NCBI GenBank assembly: GCA_947305815.1
Contig: CAMZEI010000006.1
Span: 1 to 32,336 of the forward strand
Origin: an uncultured Bacteroidales bacterium
GTDB lineage: Bacteria; Bacteroidota; Bacteroidia; Bacteroidales; UBA932
Direction: 5' to 3'
Length of the DNA: 32,336 bases
Positions 1 through 8,744 of the stretch are shown here, in pieces; position 1 is the first letter of the stretch; each line of letters opens with the position of its first letter. Under the pieces are notes generated by a model, which was not told where the DNA came from, ran no database searches, and saw only the letters and a program-made list of their open reading frames with translations. A program made the position numbers and the translations under genes.

Positions 1-269
1 CTCTTCAGAGTCCCGGCGCGGCTGTCCAGCAGCTCGGTCTCGAAGCGCTTCTGCGCGTTAATCATCTTGAGGTCGTCAATGCGGCTGTAGCCGACTTCGA
101 CCTGGTGCAGTGCATTGTCTATGGCGAGGTTGAGCCACACTGCAAGGCCCAGTGCCAGGAACACGAATATTATATGTACGTAGTACTTGCCGGCATTGAG
201 CCTCAGGAGGAACTCCCCCTTGAGGATAGCCAGCACGCTGTTCTTCAATATTAGCAGTACCCGTTTCAT
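1..269 (-). CDS. FtsL-like cell division protein, 3' truncated by window edge
   Basis: Minus-strand translation from ATG at 269: MKRVLLILKNSVLAILKGEFLLRLNAGKYYVHIIFVFLALGLAVWLNLAIDNALHQVEVGYSRIDDLKMINAQKRFETELLDSRAGTLK; single TM then coiled segment, immediately downstream of rsmH with ATGA overlap. Confidence 0.75.
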   Translation of the reverse strand, partial: MKRVLLILKNSVLAILKGEFLLRLNAGKYYVHIIFVFLALGLAVWLNLAIDNALHQVEVGYSRIDDLKMINAQKRFETELLDSRAGTLK

Positions 270-1249
270 TTATTGTCGTGAGATTCCGGGTCAAGCCCGG
301 AATGACTCCGGTTTTTATAGTCATTCCGGGCTTGACCCGGAATCTCCTTCCTTTTCGCTACGCGGAGCTTCGCGCTCCGTGCGCGTGTATTACCTGCAAT
401 CTCCTCCTCCGACGGCACCACGGGCTTGCGCAGCACGCTCTCCAGCGGTCCTGTCCCTGTCCCGTAGATGTCCCCGGGGTCCGCTGCCCCGTCCACCCGG
501 CCGCAGCGGATGAAGTTCTTGACCATCCTGTCCTCGAGCGAGTGGTAGGTGATCACCGCGAGGCGGCCGCCGGGCCTGAGGGCCCTTGCCGCGCCGGGCA
601 GGAACTTCTCCAGCGAACGCATTTCGGCATTGACTTCGATGCGCAGGGCCTGGTATATCTTGGCAAGCACCTTGTGCTGCGCAAAAGAAGGGAGGGCGGC
701 TGCAACTGCATTGTCCAGGTCATCGGTGGTAAGTATGGGAGCCTTGCCGCGAGCCGAGACTATGAGTCCCGCGATGCGGCCCGCACCCTGTACTTCACCG
801 TAGAGATTGAGGATTTTTTCCAATTCTTCTTGCGTATAAGAATTGACAATGTCAGCGGCAGTCGCCCTGCCTTGTACGTTCATGCGCATATCCAGCGGTG
901 CGCTGTAGCGGAAGGAGAAGCCGCGCTCAGCCGTATCGAACTGATGCGAGGACACTCCGAGGTCCGCAAGTATGCCGTCGAACCCTCCGTCGGACTCGAG
1001 GAGGGAGTAATTGTAAATGAATCTGAAGTTGTTGTGTATCAGCGTGAAGCGAGGATCGTCCGGGGCCTGCGTGAGGGCGTCTGCGTCACGGTCAAATGCT
1101 ACGAGGCGCCCCTTGGGGGAGAGACGGCTAAGGATTTCCCTGCTGTGTCCGCCTCCGCCGAATGTGGCGTCTGCATAGACTCCGTCCGGGTCAGTGACCA
1201 GGGCGTCGATGCTTTGCTGAAGTAGTACGGGATTGTGGTATTCGCTCAT
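266..1249 (-). CDS. rsmH: 16S rRNA (cytosine(1402)-N(4))-methyltransferase RsmH, with repeat-derived C-terminal tail
   Basis: MSEYHNPVLLQQSIDAL...GGGGHSREIL, DLGVSSHQFD, ARSAKLRVAKR; downstream of mraZ. Confidence 0.95.
   Translation of the reverse strand: MSEYHNPVLLQQSIDALVTDPDGVYADATFGGGGHSREILSRLSPKGRLVAFDRDADALTQAPDDPRFTLIHNNFRFIYNYSLLESDGGFDGILADLGVSSHQFDTAERGFSFRYSAPLDMRMNVQGRATAADIVNSYTQEELEKILNLYGEVQGAGRIAGLIVSARGKAPILTTDDLDNAVAAALPSFAQHKVLAKIYQALRIEVNAEMRSLEKFLPGAARALRPGGRLAVITYHSLEDRMVKNFIRCGRVDGAADPGDIYGTGTGPLESVLRKPVVPSEEEIAGNTRARSAKLRVAKRKEIPGQARNDYKNRSHSGLDPESHDNK
280..306 (-). repeat. 27-bp palindromic repeat, copy a
   Basis: GAGATTCCGGGTCAAGCCCGGAATGAC; exact reverse complement of copy b; arms ATTCCGGG/CCCGGAAT with 5-nt loop. 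Confidence 0.85.
320..346 (+). repeat. 27-bp palindromic repeat, copy b
   Basis: GTCATTCCGGGCTTGACCCGGAATCTC; inverted relative to copy a, 13 bp apart. Confidence 0.85.
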
Positions 1250-1263
1250 GCCTTGGCCCTCCG

Positions 1264-1713
1264 CTACTTGCGGGAGAGGCTCTTGGCAAAGGCTACGAAC
1301 TTGTCACTCGGGAGACGGGAGTCTTCGAACTTCTCCCTGGCCCAAATCTCAATCTTGAAGCCGATGCCAAAGAATACCACTTCCTTGGTTACACCTATTG
1401 CGTCAAGAAGCTCTTTCGAGATGGAGATGCGCCCCACCTTGGAGTCCGGCTCCACGATGTCGCTGTCCCGCATGTAATCTCTCCAGAAGGTGACATGATC
1501 GGGGTTGAAAAAGTCGAGTCCCTCCAGAATACGCTCTGTCTGTCGAGTCCACTCCTCATAAGTGTACATCTCCAGACAGGGGTCATAGAGGCTCTTTTTG
1601 ATGACAAACCTCATGTCTCCACCCGGCGGCATAAGGCCCTTGAGCGGCGCGGGGAATACTAGACGCCCCTTGTCGTCGACTTTTGAGCTGTGTTTGCCTA
1701 TGAATGTGACCAT
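1264..1713 (-). CDS. mraZ: Transcriptional regulator/division protein MraZ
   Basis: MVTFIGKHSSKVDDKGRLVFPAPLK; SpoVT/AbrB-like fold signature; immediately upstream of rsmH. Confidence 0.95.
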   Translation of the reverse strand: MVTFIGKHSSKVDDKGRLVFPAPLKGLMPPGGDMRFVIKKSLYDPCLEMYTYEEWTRQTERILEGLDFFNPDHVTFWRDYMRDSDIVEPDSKVGRISISKELLDAIGVTKEVVFFGIGFKIEIWAREKFEDSRLPSDKFVAFAKSLSRK

Positions 1714-1735
1714 AATTCTTATAACGCAAGTGGAG

Positions 1736-1743
1736 CAAAGGTA
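1736..1743 (-). promoter_or_regulatory. Bacteroidetes -7 element upstream of mraZ
   Basis: TACCTTTG on minus strand (TAnnTTTG consensus), 23 nt upstream of the mraZ ATG. Confidence 0.6.
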
Positions 1744-1814
1744 AGCAAAATTTTTACACTTTTTACCAAAACGTTACAATTTTTTACACAAATTCATTTT
1801 CAATAATTTTTTCT

Positions 1815-1822
1815 TAATTTTG
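1815..1822 (+). promoter_or_regulatory. Bacteroidetes -7 element upstream of the BASS transporter
   Basis: TAATTTTG, 8 nt before ATG at 1831. Confidence 0.5.
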
Positions 1823-1830
1823 AGCCCACT

Positions 1831-2787
1831 ATGACTACTGAAACTGCTAACCTAATCGACAGCATCAATGTTACCCTCAATGCGGGTGGCATGAACACAA
1901 TCAACATAGTGCTTGCCTTCGTAATGTATGGCGTGGCACTCGGCATCAAACCCAAAATGTTCGTTGAAGTGTTCCGACAGCCCAAATCCCTTATACTGGG
2001 TATGGTCTGCCAGCTGTTCCTTCTGCCTCTTTTCACTTTCGGACTCGCCCTGGCCCTCGGCACTTCGATCACCTGGACCATGGCCCTCGGTATGATACTC
2101 GTGGCATCCTGCCCGGGAGGCAACATCTCCAATTTCATGAGCTCCCTGTCCAAGGCCAATGTGGAGCTGTCCGTGAGCCTCACCGCTATCAGCACGGCGC
2201 TTGCCGTCCTCATGACGCCCTTCAACTTCTGGCTGTACGGCAACCTCTACTTGGATCTGGCGAGCATCAAGGGTGAAGTCCCTCAGCTCGTGATTCCCCT
2301 CTGGGATGTGTTCAAGACCATCTTCATCCTGCTCGGAATTCCCCTTACGCTCGGCATACTCACCGCGCAGTTCCTGCCCAAGGTGGCGGAGAAGCTCAAG
2401 AAGCCCCTGCAGTGGTTCAGCATCATATTCTTCATCGCTATGGTGGTGCTGTCATTCTCCAGCAACATCGCTGCGTTCCTGCAGAGCGTCAAGTACATCT
2501 TTGTAGTTGTGCTGATCCACAACCTGCTTGCTCTCGGAATCGGCTTCAGCGCGGCTTCGGCCTTCCGCCTGCCCTTCCGTGACCGCAGGACCCTCACCAT
2601 CGAGACCGGCATACAGAACAGCGGCCTTGGCCTTGCGCTCCTGCTCGGTACCAGCCTTTTCGCAGGCTTCCCGGCTCACGGAGGCACCCTGGTGATTACC
2701 GCCTGGTGGGGTATCTGGCACATAATCAGCGGCCTGACGGTCAGTACCGTATTCAATCGCATAGACGCTCGCAAGGCAGGCAAGTAG
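1831..2787 (+). CDS. Bile acid:sodium symporter (BASS) family transporter
   Basis: MILVASCPGGNISNFMSSLSKANVELSVSLTAISTALA and ETGIQNSGLGLALL motifs, multiple TM segments. Confidence 0.88.
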   Translation: MTTETANLIDSINVTLNAGGMNTINIVLAFVMYGVALGIKPKMFVEVFRQPKSLILGMVCQLFLLPLFTFGLALALGTSITWTMALGMILVASCPGGNISNFMSSLSKANVELSVSLTAISTALAVLMTPFNFWLYGNLYLDLASIKGEVPQLVIPLWDVFKTIFILLGIPLTLGILTAQFLPKVAEKLKKPLQWFSIIFFIAMVVLSFSSNIAAFLQSVKYIFVVVLIHNLLALGIGFSAASAFRLPFRDRRTLTIETGIQNSGLGLALLLGTSLFAGFPAHGGTLVITAWWGIWHIISGLTVSTVFNRIDARKAGK

Positions 2788-2790
2788 CGT

Positions 2791-3711
2791 ATGGCCTGGA
2801 TCTGGGAGCCCAACCCCAAGTATACCTTCCTGCGTCACTATGTGGACGCGGTAACTCGCAGTTGCTACAGGCGTCTGCGCGTTGAAGGCAGGGACAATAT
2901 CCCTACCGATGGGCATGTGCTGCTGGCTCCCAACCACTGCTGCACCCTGATGGATGCCCTGGTGGTCCTGAGGCTCGAGCGAATAATAGGGTTCGGGGCA
3001 AGGGCCGACATCTTTGCCAACCCCAAGGTCGCCCGCATCCTGCGCTTCCTGCGCATAGTCCCGCTCGCACGCGAAAGGGATGGACTTACCGCTGTGGCTG
3101 GCAATGCTTCGGTCTTCGAAGAGATAGTCGACTGCCTCGGGCACGATGTGCCCTTCTGCATGTTCAGCGAGGGTCGGCACCGCCCTGAGAGGGGGATGCT
3201 GCCGGTACAGCGGGGCATTTTCCGCATAGCAAGCCTGGCGGTGGAGAAGCTCGACGGCCCCATCTACATAGTGCCGGTAGGACTTGATTATGAGGATTTC
3301 TTCCGCACCCAGAGAGACCTGACTATCAGAATAGGCGAGCCCATGGAGATGCGCAGTCGTCTGGAAGGCCTTGACGGCGCCGCCCTCCGCGAGGAATATG
3401 ACGCTCTGTGTATTGAGCTCCGGGAGCGCGTACTGGCACTGCTCAAGCGTACAGACACCCCTTCGGATGCCCGCCCGAGCATTGCCGTACGGATCCTAAA
3501 GGTTATCGCCGCAGTGCTCTTGCTGCCTCTCCTGGCAGTGCTCGCTGTCTGCGCCCTGCCAATCTGGCTGCCCTACAGGATACTTGTCTCCCGCATGCGC
3601 GACAAGGCCTGGTCCCAGACAGTCCGCTTCGGCCTCCGCCTCGCCCTCCCCATCTTCTGGCCCTTCGACATCCTCCTCTGCGCTCTCTTCCGCGCCCTCA
3701 GCTGGAGATAG
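2791..3711 (+). CDS. 1-acyl-sn-glycerol-3-phosphate acyltransferase (PlsC-like)
   Basis: NHCCTLMD (NHx4D motif), FSEGRHRPERGMLPVQRGIFRIA; C-terminal TM segments. Confidence 0.85.
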   Translation: MAWIWEPNPKYTFLRHYVDAVTRSCYRRLRVEGRDNIPTDGHVLLAPNHCCTLMDALVVLRLERIIGFGARADIFANPKVARILRFLRIVPLARERDGLTAVAGNASVFEEIVDCLGHDVPFCMFSEGRHRPERGMLPVQRGIFRIASLAVEKLDGPIYIVPVGLDYEDFFRTQRDLTIRIGEPMEMRSRLEGLDGAALREEYDALCIELRERVLALLKRTDTPSDARPSIAVRILKVIAAVLLLPLLAVLAVCALPIWLPYRILVSRMRDKAWSQTVRFGLRLALPIFWPFDILLCALFRALSWR

Positions 3712-3790
3712 TTGCCCTGCTCTTGCCACAAGGTGTCGCGTGAGCAAAACACCCCCTTCCTGCACCCCGGACACACAAATATCCTCTCCC

Positions 3791-3818
3791 GTGTGCAAAA
3801 CACCCTGTTTTTGCACAC
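3791..3818. repeat. Perfect 10-bp inverted repeat GTGTGCAAAA-N8-TTTTGCACAC
   Basis: Read directly; related GTGAGCAAAACACCC copy at 3740-3754. Confidence 0.7.
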
Positions 3819-3867
3819 CAGACAGTTTGACAGACGGCGAACCTGGTGTTTTGGCCGACGGTTACGG

Positions 3868-3903
3868 CAAAAAACAAAATGTCAGCCGCGACCGGCTGAC
3901 TTT
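3868..3903 (-). terminator. Rho-independent terminator downstream of tRNA-Pro
   Basis: Minus strand: GTCAGCCGGTCGCGGCTGAC hairpin (3881-3900) followed by ATTTTGTTTTTTG. Confidence 0.75.
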
Positions 3904-3909
3904 AAAGTG

Positions 3910-3983
3910 TCGGGATGACTCGACTCGAACGAGCGACCCCCACGTCCCGAACGTGGTGCGCTAGCCAACTGCGCTACATCCCG
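3910..3983 (-). tRNA. tRNA-Pro(CGG)
   Basis: CGGGATGTAGCGCAGTTGGCTAGCGCACCACGTTCGGGACGTGGGGGTCGCTCGTTCGAGTCGAGTCATCCCGA; cloverleaf with anticodon CGG. Confidence 0.93.
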
Positions 3984-4001
3984 AAAAAATAAGCTTGCCC
4001 T

Positions 4002-4256
4002 TTATGCAAGCTTATTGATGTATAACTGGATTCCGCTCTTGAGGTTGGAAGCCTTGTTCTTGTGGATCAGGCCGATCTTTGCAAGCTTGTCAATCATTGC
4101 ATAGACCTTGGGAGCGTTCTTCTCGGCCGTGGCCTTGTCTGAAGTGTTGCGGATGTCGCGTATCGCATTCCGCGTTGTCTTTGCATAATACTTGTTATGC
4201 AGTCTGCGCCTTTCGCTCTGGCGATCGGCTTTCTTAGCTGAAGCTGTATTTGCCAT
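4002..4256 (-). CDS. rpsT: 30S ribosomal protein S20
   Basis: MANTASAKKADRQSERRRLHNKYYAKTTRNAIRDIR...KIGLIHKNKASNLKSGIQLYINKLA. Confidence 0.95.
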   Translation of the reverse strand: MANTASAKKADRQSERRRLHNKYYAKTTRNAIRDIRNTSDKATAEKNAPKVYAMIDKLAKIGLIHKNKASNLKSGIQLYINKLA

Positions 4257-4279
4257 TATAATTACTTTTTAATATTTGG

Positions 4280-4351
4280 TAGTGGGTAGGAGAATCGAAC
4301 TCCTATTGCAAGAATGAAAATCTTGAGTACTAGCCGTTATACGAACCCACC
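4280..4351 (-). tRNA. tRNA-Glu(TTC)
   Basis: GGTGGGTTCGTATAACGGCTAGTACTCAAGATTTTCATTCTTGCAATAGGAGTTCGATTCTCCTACCCACTA; anticodon TTC. Confidence 0.92.
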
Positions 4352-4388
4352 GACTCACACCAAATCACTATACGCAATTTTGGGAGTG

Positions 4389-4396
4389 CAAAGGTA
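4389..4396 (-). promoter_or_regulatory. Bacteroidetes -7 element for tRNA-Glu/rpsT
   Basis: TACCTTTG on minus strand upstream of tRNA-Glu. Confidence 0.6.
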
Positions 4397-4420
4397 AAAA
4401 AGATTTTCGTTAAGCCAAAA

Positions 4421-5428
4421 TTATTTTTCCTCTTTTTCCCCGGTGTCCCAGTCCCAGGAATAGATGATGGATTCGACCTGGCGGAGGTAGTGGCGCTTGT
4501 CGAAGCGGGCAGCATATACAAAACCCTCTACCACAAAGATTTCGCTGCCGTCGGGACTGTAGAAAGAGTGGCTCACGAAGGGTCCTCCCATGTAGTCGTT
4601 CTCGACCTCCCAGAGACCACGGGTCTGAGCGAAATCGCGGCCGCGGTAATGGATGTATTCCACCGTCGGAGGGAAGAAGGTACCGGTGGTCATGTAGGTG
4701 CCTTCGAACATGCCCGGGACGTTGGCCTGGAGGATCTCGTTGCGATGCGCGATAATCTTGCCCCCGCTCAGCTCGTCAGCGGCGCCGCTCGCCGGATACT
4801 TATATATGAATATGCCCTGGTTGGTGTACTGCTTCTCGTCGGCTATCCAGACGAAGCCCGGAGTCTTCTTCTTAAGCTTGTAGCCCGAGGGGAAGTGAGG
4901 CGAACCGCCGAAGAGCTCACGGACCTGCTCGCCGAGGGCGCGCACTTCGTAGCGCTTGCTGTTGGCTATTATCCTGTCCCTCTCGGCCTGCTCGAGGGTG
5001 GCGAGCAGCAGGGGAGCGTTGTCGCGCACGAGGGTGAGCGCCATCTCACTGTCCGGAGCGCTTATCTGAATCACGCACTGGGGCTTGGCCCATACGTTGC
5101 TGAAGCTCTCGACCGCAGTCTTGGGGGACTGGGGATTGATCTCGAACTTCAGGACGTTGCGGTGGACCTTGAACATGTTCATGAAATTGCCCGGAGTCAC
5201 GTTGACCAGATTGTACAGAGGCTCGCTCATGGGGAGCCAGGGGCAGTCGGCCGCGAGCAGACCGCGCACCTCGCTGCCGAGGGCGCCTTCCCACTGCGAC
5301 TTCTCCATTACGACTATGACTTCACCCGCCTTGCCGCTTACGTTCGGCAGGAGGGTCTTGGTGGCCTTGCCCTTGCACCCTGCGAGCAGCAGGGGGACAA
5401 GCATCAGGATAAACAGGGACCTTTTCAT
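4421..5428 (-). CDS. DUF4837-like lipoprotein
   Basis: Start reset to MKRSLFILMLVPLLLAGCKGK (lipobox LLAGC); conserved KSQWEG...FKVHRNVL pattern of the DUF4837 family. Confidence 0.75.
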   Translation of the reverse strand: MKRSLFILMLVPLLLAGCKGKATKTLLPNVSGKAGEVIVVMEKSQWEGALGSEVRGLLAADCPWLPMSEPLYNLVNVTPGNFMNMFKVHRNVLKFEINPQSPKTAVESFSNVWAKPQCVIQISAPDSEMALTLVRDNAPLLLATLEQAERDRIIANSKRYEVRALGEQVRELFGGSPHFPSGYKLKKKTPGFVWIADEKQYTNQGIFIYKYPASGAADELSGGKIIAHRNEILQANVPGMFEGTYMTTGTFFPPTVEYIHYRGRDFAQTRGLWEVENDYMGGPFVSHSFYSPDGSEIFVVEGFVYAARFDKRHYLRQVESIIYSWDWDTGEKEEK

Positions 5429-5438
5429 AATATGAAGT

Positions 5439-6740
5439 TTAGCGTATAAGTCTTCCGATGTCATTGCCGAATGCGAGTATCATGAGGGCGAAAATCAGTA
5501 TCATCCCCACGTACTGCACGGCCACGAGGAATTTCTCGCTCGGCTTGCGGCCCGTAATTATCTCCCACAGCACTATCACTATGTGTCCGCCGTCCAGGGC
5601 CGGGATGGGCAGCAGGTTCATCACGCCCAGCATTATGGACAGCAGCGCGAGTATGTTGAGGAAGCGGTACCAGTCCCAGACGGCAGGGAATACCTGCCCT
5701 ATCGCGATGAAGCTGCCTACGGACTTGTATGCTCCGGTCGAAGGCTTTATCAGGAGTCCGAGGTCCTGCACGTAGCCCTTGATGGTCGTGACGGCAAGCT
5801 TCCATCCGGCCGGAATAGCCTCCGCGAAGCCGTAGCGGGCGGTCTTGACGGCGGGAGTCTTGACAAAAACCCCTATCCTGCCGTCGGCATCGACGCTCAC
5901 GGGTATGGACAGGGTGTCGCCGCCTCGAAGCACCGTGGCATCCACTTCGCTTTGAGCCATCCCGGCAAGTATCTCCCGGGAGTCCTGCAGGTAGCGCACC
6001 GCGTGGCCGTCAAATGCCGTAATCCTGTCTCCGTCAAGCAGTCCGGCTCCCGCATTGGGGCCGTCCGCCGCCACCGAATCCACCACGAAAGGGATGGCGA
6101 GGTCAAAGAGCAGGGGAGAGTTCAGGACTTCGGACATACGGGCCTGGTCGATGTAGATGTCGAGGGTGTCACCGTCGCGAAGGACTGCCACCTTGCGCAC
6201 GCTCCTGCGCGCCAGGTCGGCCTGCAGGGAGCTGAAGTCCGTGGGCTCGTACCCGTCCATGCTGAGTATGCGGTCGCCCGTGCGGAATCCCATGTCTGCG
6301 GCGAGCTCGCTGGCATAGATTTCAGACTCTTCGTTGCTTATGTAGGCGCTGCCCCAGATGCCCATGATGGAGCAGTAGACTATGATGGCGAAGATGAAAT
6401 TGAACAGCACGCCGCCGGCCATCACCAGCAGCCTCTGCCAGGCCGGATGCGAGCGGAATTCCCAGGGCTGGGGGTCCTTCTTAAGGGACTTGGTATCAAG
6501 GGATTCGTCCACCATGCCGGCTATCTTGCAATAGCCTCCAAGTGGGAGCCAGCCTATGCCGTATTCGGTCTCGCCTTTCCTGAATTTCAGCAGGGCCTTG
6601 CCGCCTATGTCGAAGAACAGGTAGAACTTGTCCACCCTGATGCGGAAAAGCTTGGCGAACAGGAAATGTCCGGCCTCGTGTATAAGTATCAGTAAGGATA
6701 GTGCAAGCAGTACTTGCAGCGTCTTAATCAATGCAACCAT
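5439..6740 (-). CDS. rseP: RIP metalloprotease RseP (site-2 protease, PDZ domains)
   Basis: HEAGH zinc motif near N-terminus, MLGVMNLLPIPALDGGHIV near C-terminus. Confidence 0.94.
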   Translation of the reverse strand: MVALIKTLQVLLALSLLILIHEAGHFLFAKLFRIRVDKFYLFFDIGGKALLKFRKGETEYGIGWLPLGGYCKIAGMVDESLDTKSLKKDPQPWEFRSHPAWQRLLVMAGGVLFNFIFAIIVYCSIMGIWGSAYISNEESEIYASELAADMGFRTGDRILSMDGYEPTDFSSLQADLARRSVRKVAVLRDGDTLDIYIDQARMSEVLNSPLLFDLAIPFVVDSVAADGPNAGAGLLDGDRITAFDGHAVRYLQDSREILAGMAQSEVDATVLRGGDTLSIPVSVDADGRIGVFVKTPAVKTARYGFAEAIPAGWKLAVTTIKGYVQDLGLLIKPSTGAYKSVGSFIAIGQVFPAVWDWYRFLNILALLSIMLGVMNLLPIPALDGGHIVIVLWEIITGRKPSEKFLVAVQYVGMILIFALMILAFGNDIGRLIR

Positions 6741-7875
6741 TCGCTATAGCCACAGTTTCCCTGTGTGTTTCGAAAATGTCTTCAAGGCTCGGATTTGCTG
6801 CAAAATTCAGGCCTCGAAGGCACTCGCGGTCGATGCGGGCTATGTCGTAGAATGAAATCTTCCCTTGCAGGAAGGCCGCGACTGCGACTTCGTTGGCTGC
6901 ATTGAGGGCGCAGGGGGCGTTGCCGCCGCGCTCCAGAGCCTCGTAAGCGAGACCCAGGCAGGGGAAACGGTCCAGGTCCGGGGCTTCGAAATTCAGGGCT
7001 CCGAGTGTGCTGAAATCCAGCTTGCGGTTGCCCACCGTAATCCTGCGCGGGAAGCCTAGGGCGAAGCCTATGGGCTGGCGCATATCCGGGCAGCCCATCT
7101 GGGCAATCACGGCACCGTCTTCGAACTCCACCATCGAATGGACTATCGACTCTGGGTGCACGACCACGTTGATGCGCTCAGGGGAGATGTCGAAGAGCCA
7201 CCTGGCCTCCATAACCTCGAAGCCCTTGTTCATCATGGTGGCGGAGTCTATCGTGACTTTGGCGCCCATGTCCCAGTTGGGATGACGCAGGGCGTCGGCG
7301 GCGGTTGCGGTGGATATCCTGGCTTTGTCCCAGGTGCGGAAGGGCCCTCCGGAGGCGGTGAGATGTATCTTCTCCACGGCATTGCCGGCTGCTGCCATAA
7401 GGCACTGGAATATGGCTGAATGTTCTGAATCTACGGGCAGTATGGCTGCTTTGTGCTCGCGGGCGGTGGCGGTCACTATGCTGCCTGCGGCAACGAGTGT
7501 CTCCTTGTTGGCGAGGGCCACGGTCTTGCCGGCTTCGAGGGCGGCGAGAGTAGGACGCAGGCCGCTGAAACCTACCATTGCACCTACCACAATGTCAATC
7601 CCTTCGCCGGCCATAAGGGAGCAGAGGCTGTCAGTCCCTGCCCACACCTTGACATCACTGTCCGCAAGTGCGGCGCTGAGCTGCTCATAGCAGGACTCGT
7701 CGCAGATGACGGCATCGGAGGCGTCGAACTCCCTGGCCTGGGCAGCGAGCAGCTCCCAGCTGGAGCGGGCGGACAGTACGGCTACCTCAAACAGGTCCGG
7801 ATGCTGCCTCACCACGTCCAGAGTCTGGGTCCCTATGGACCCGGTCGAACCGAGTATGGCTATGCGGCGTTTCAA
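6724..7875 (-). CDS. dxr: 1-deoxy-D-xylulose 5-phosphate reductoisomerase
   Basis: LKRRIAILGSTGSIGTQTLDVVRQHP; LPVDSEHSAIFQCL; ASGGPFR. Start reset to TTG at 7875, overlapping the upstream M23 stop (TTGA). Confidence 0.93.
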   Translation of the reverse strand: MKRRIAILGSTGSIGTQTLDVVRQHPDLFEVAVLSARSSWELLAAQAREFDASDAVICDESCYEQLSAALADSDVKVWAGTDSLCSLMAGEGIDIVVGAMVGFSGLRPTLAALEAGKTVALANKETLVAAGSIVTATAREHKAAILPVDSEHSAIFQCLMAAAGNAVEKIHLTASGGPFRTWDKARISTATAADALRHPNWDMGAKVTIDSATMMNKGFEVMEARWLFDISPERINVVVHPESIVHSMVEFEDGAVIAQMGCPDMRQPIGFALGFPRRITVGNRKLDFSTLGALNFEAPDLDRFPCLGLAYEALERGGNAPCALNAANEVAVAAFLQGKISFYDIARIDRECLRGLNFAANPSLEDIFETHRETVAIANGCID

Positions 7876-8720
7876 AAGCTGATGTATTTGGCAGGATCGA
7901 CGGATTCGCCCCTGTACCATATCTCGAAATGGAGATGATTGTCCGCTCCGACGGCGGCTGTGCCTCCGCTTAGTGCTATAGGAGTACCGGCGCTGACCTT
8001 GTCTCCGACCTTGTGCAGAAGCTTCTGGCAGTGCTTGTAGAGGGTTACCATGTCGCCCTGATGCTGCACCAGTATGCTGTAGCCGTCCACATCCGTCCAC
8101 ATGGCGGAGATTATGCTTCCGTCGAGGGCGGCGCAGACTACAGAATTCTCGGGAGCCATCACATCGACACCGGGGTGCAGGACTATCTCGAATCCCTTGG
8201 AGACCACGCCCTTGACAGGGGTGAAGAACAGCTTGCCCTCGATGGGCACAGTCCTCTCTGCTTCGGAGAGCTTGAACTGCTCCTCCTCGCGGACGGTTTC
8301 GCGAAGGAGCGAATCGCGGCTGCGGAGCTCATCGGCACTCTTGCCGCTGATGAGCCTGCTTCCGCTTCCGCCTACGAGAGAATCAAGGCTGACGGCCTGC
8401 TCGCCGCTGAGGACCTTGGACAGGTTGCCTGCGTAGAGCTCCCAGCGCATCATCATGTTCTCGAGCGAATCAATTTTGAGCGCGTTGGTCAGAGCGGCCT
8501 GCCTCGAATAAGCGTCCGGATAGCCTGGTATGGTGGTCCTGATGGGAGTGTGCGCGATAATCAGGTATGCACATACGAGGATGATGACCACGGCTGTGAT
8601 AAGGACTATCACGGACCAGAGCATATTGGTCTTGAAGGTCCTCAGTATCTTGTGCTCCTCGTCGTCGGTAAGGTTGATGCGATATACCTTACGCCACTTC
8701 CCGGGATTTTTTGTTGACAT
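7872..8720 (-). CDS. M23 family metallopeptidase with N-terminal TM
   Basis: TM segment; HPGVDVMAPENSVVCAALDGSII...YSILVQHQGDMVTLYKHCQKLLHKVGDKVSAGTPIALSG...HLHFEIWYRGESVDPAKYISF. Confidence 0.9.
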   Translation of the reverse strand: MSTKNPGKWRKVYRINLTDDEEHKILRTFKTNMLWSVIVLITAVVIILVCAYLIIAHTPIRTTIPGYPDAYSRQAALTNALKIDSLENMMMRWELYAGNLSKVLSGEQAVSLDSLVGGSGSRLISGKSADELRSRDSLLRETVREEEQFKLSEAERTVPIEGKLFFTPVKGVVSKGFEIVLHPGVDVMAPENSVVCAALDGSIISAMWTDVDGYSILVQHQGDMVTLYKHCQKLLHKVGDKVSAGTPIALSGGTAAVGADNHLHFEIWYRGESVDPAKYISF

Positions 8721-8730
8721 GATTTTTGCT

Positions 8731-8738
8731 TAAATTTG
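8731..8738 (+). promoter_or_regulatory. Bacteroidetes -7 element upstream of ruvX
   Basis: TAAATTTG, 6 nt before the ATG at 8745. Confidence 0.6.
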
Positions 8739-8744
8739 CACGCT

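Noticed and set aside
278-513. Small plus-strand ORFs containing MRFRVKPGMT / VIPGLTRNL / SGLDPESPSF
   Set aside because: These peptides are translations of the palindromic repeat and are common spurious annotations, not genes.
4490-6695. Long plus-strand ORFs antisense to the DUF4837 gene and rseP (319 and 370 aa)
   Set aside because: Shadow ORFs opposite clearly conserved genes; translations show no domain-like pattern and arise from GC-rich codon usage.
6724-8100. 458-aa dxr ORF as listed
   Set aside because: The first ~75 residues overlap the M23 gene in another frame and do not resemble Dxr; start moved to TTG at 7875.
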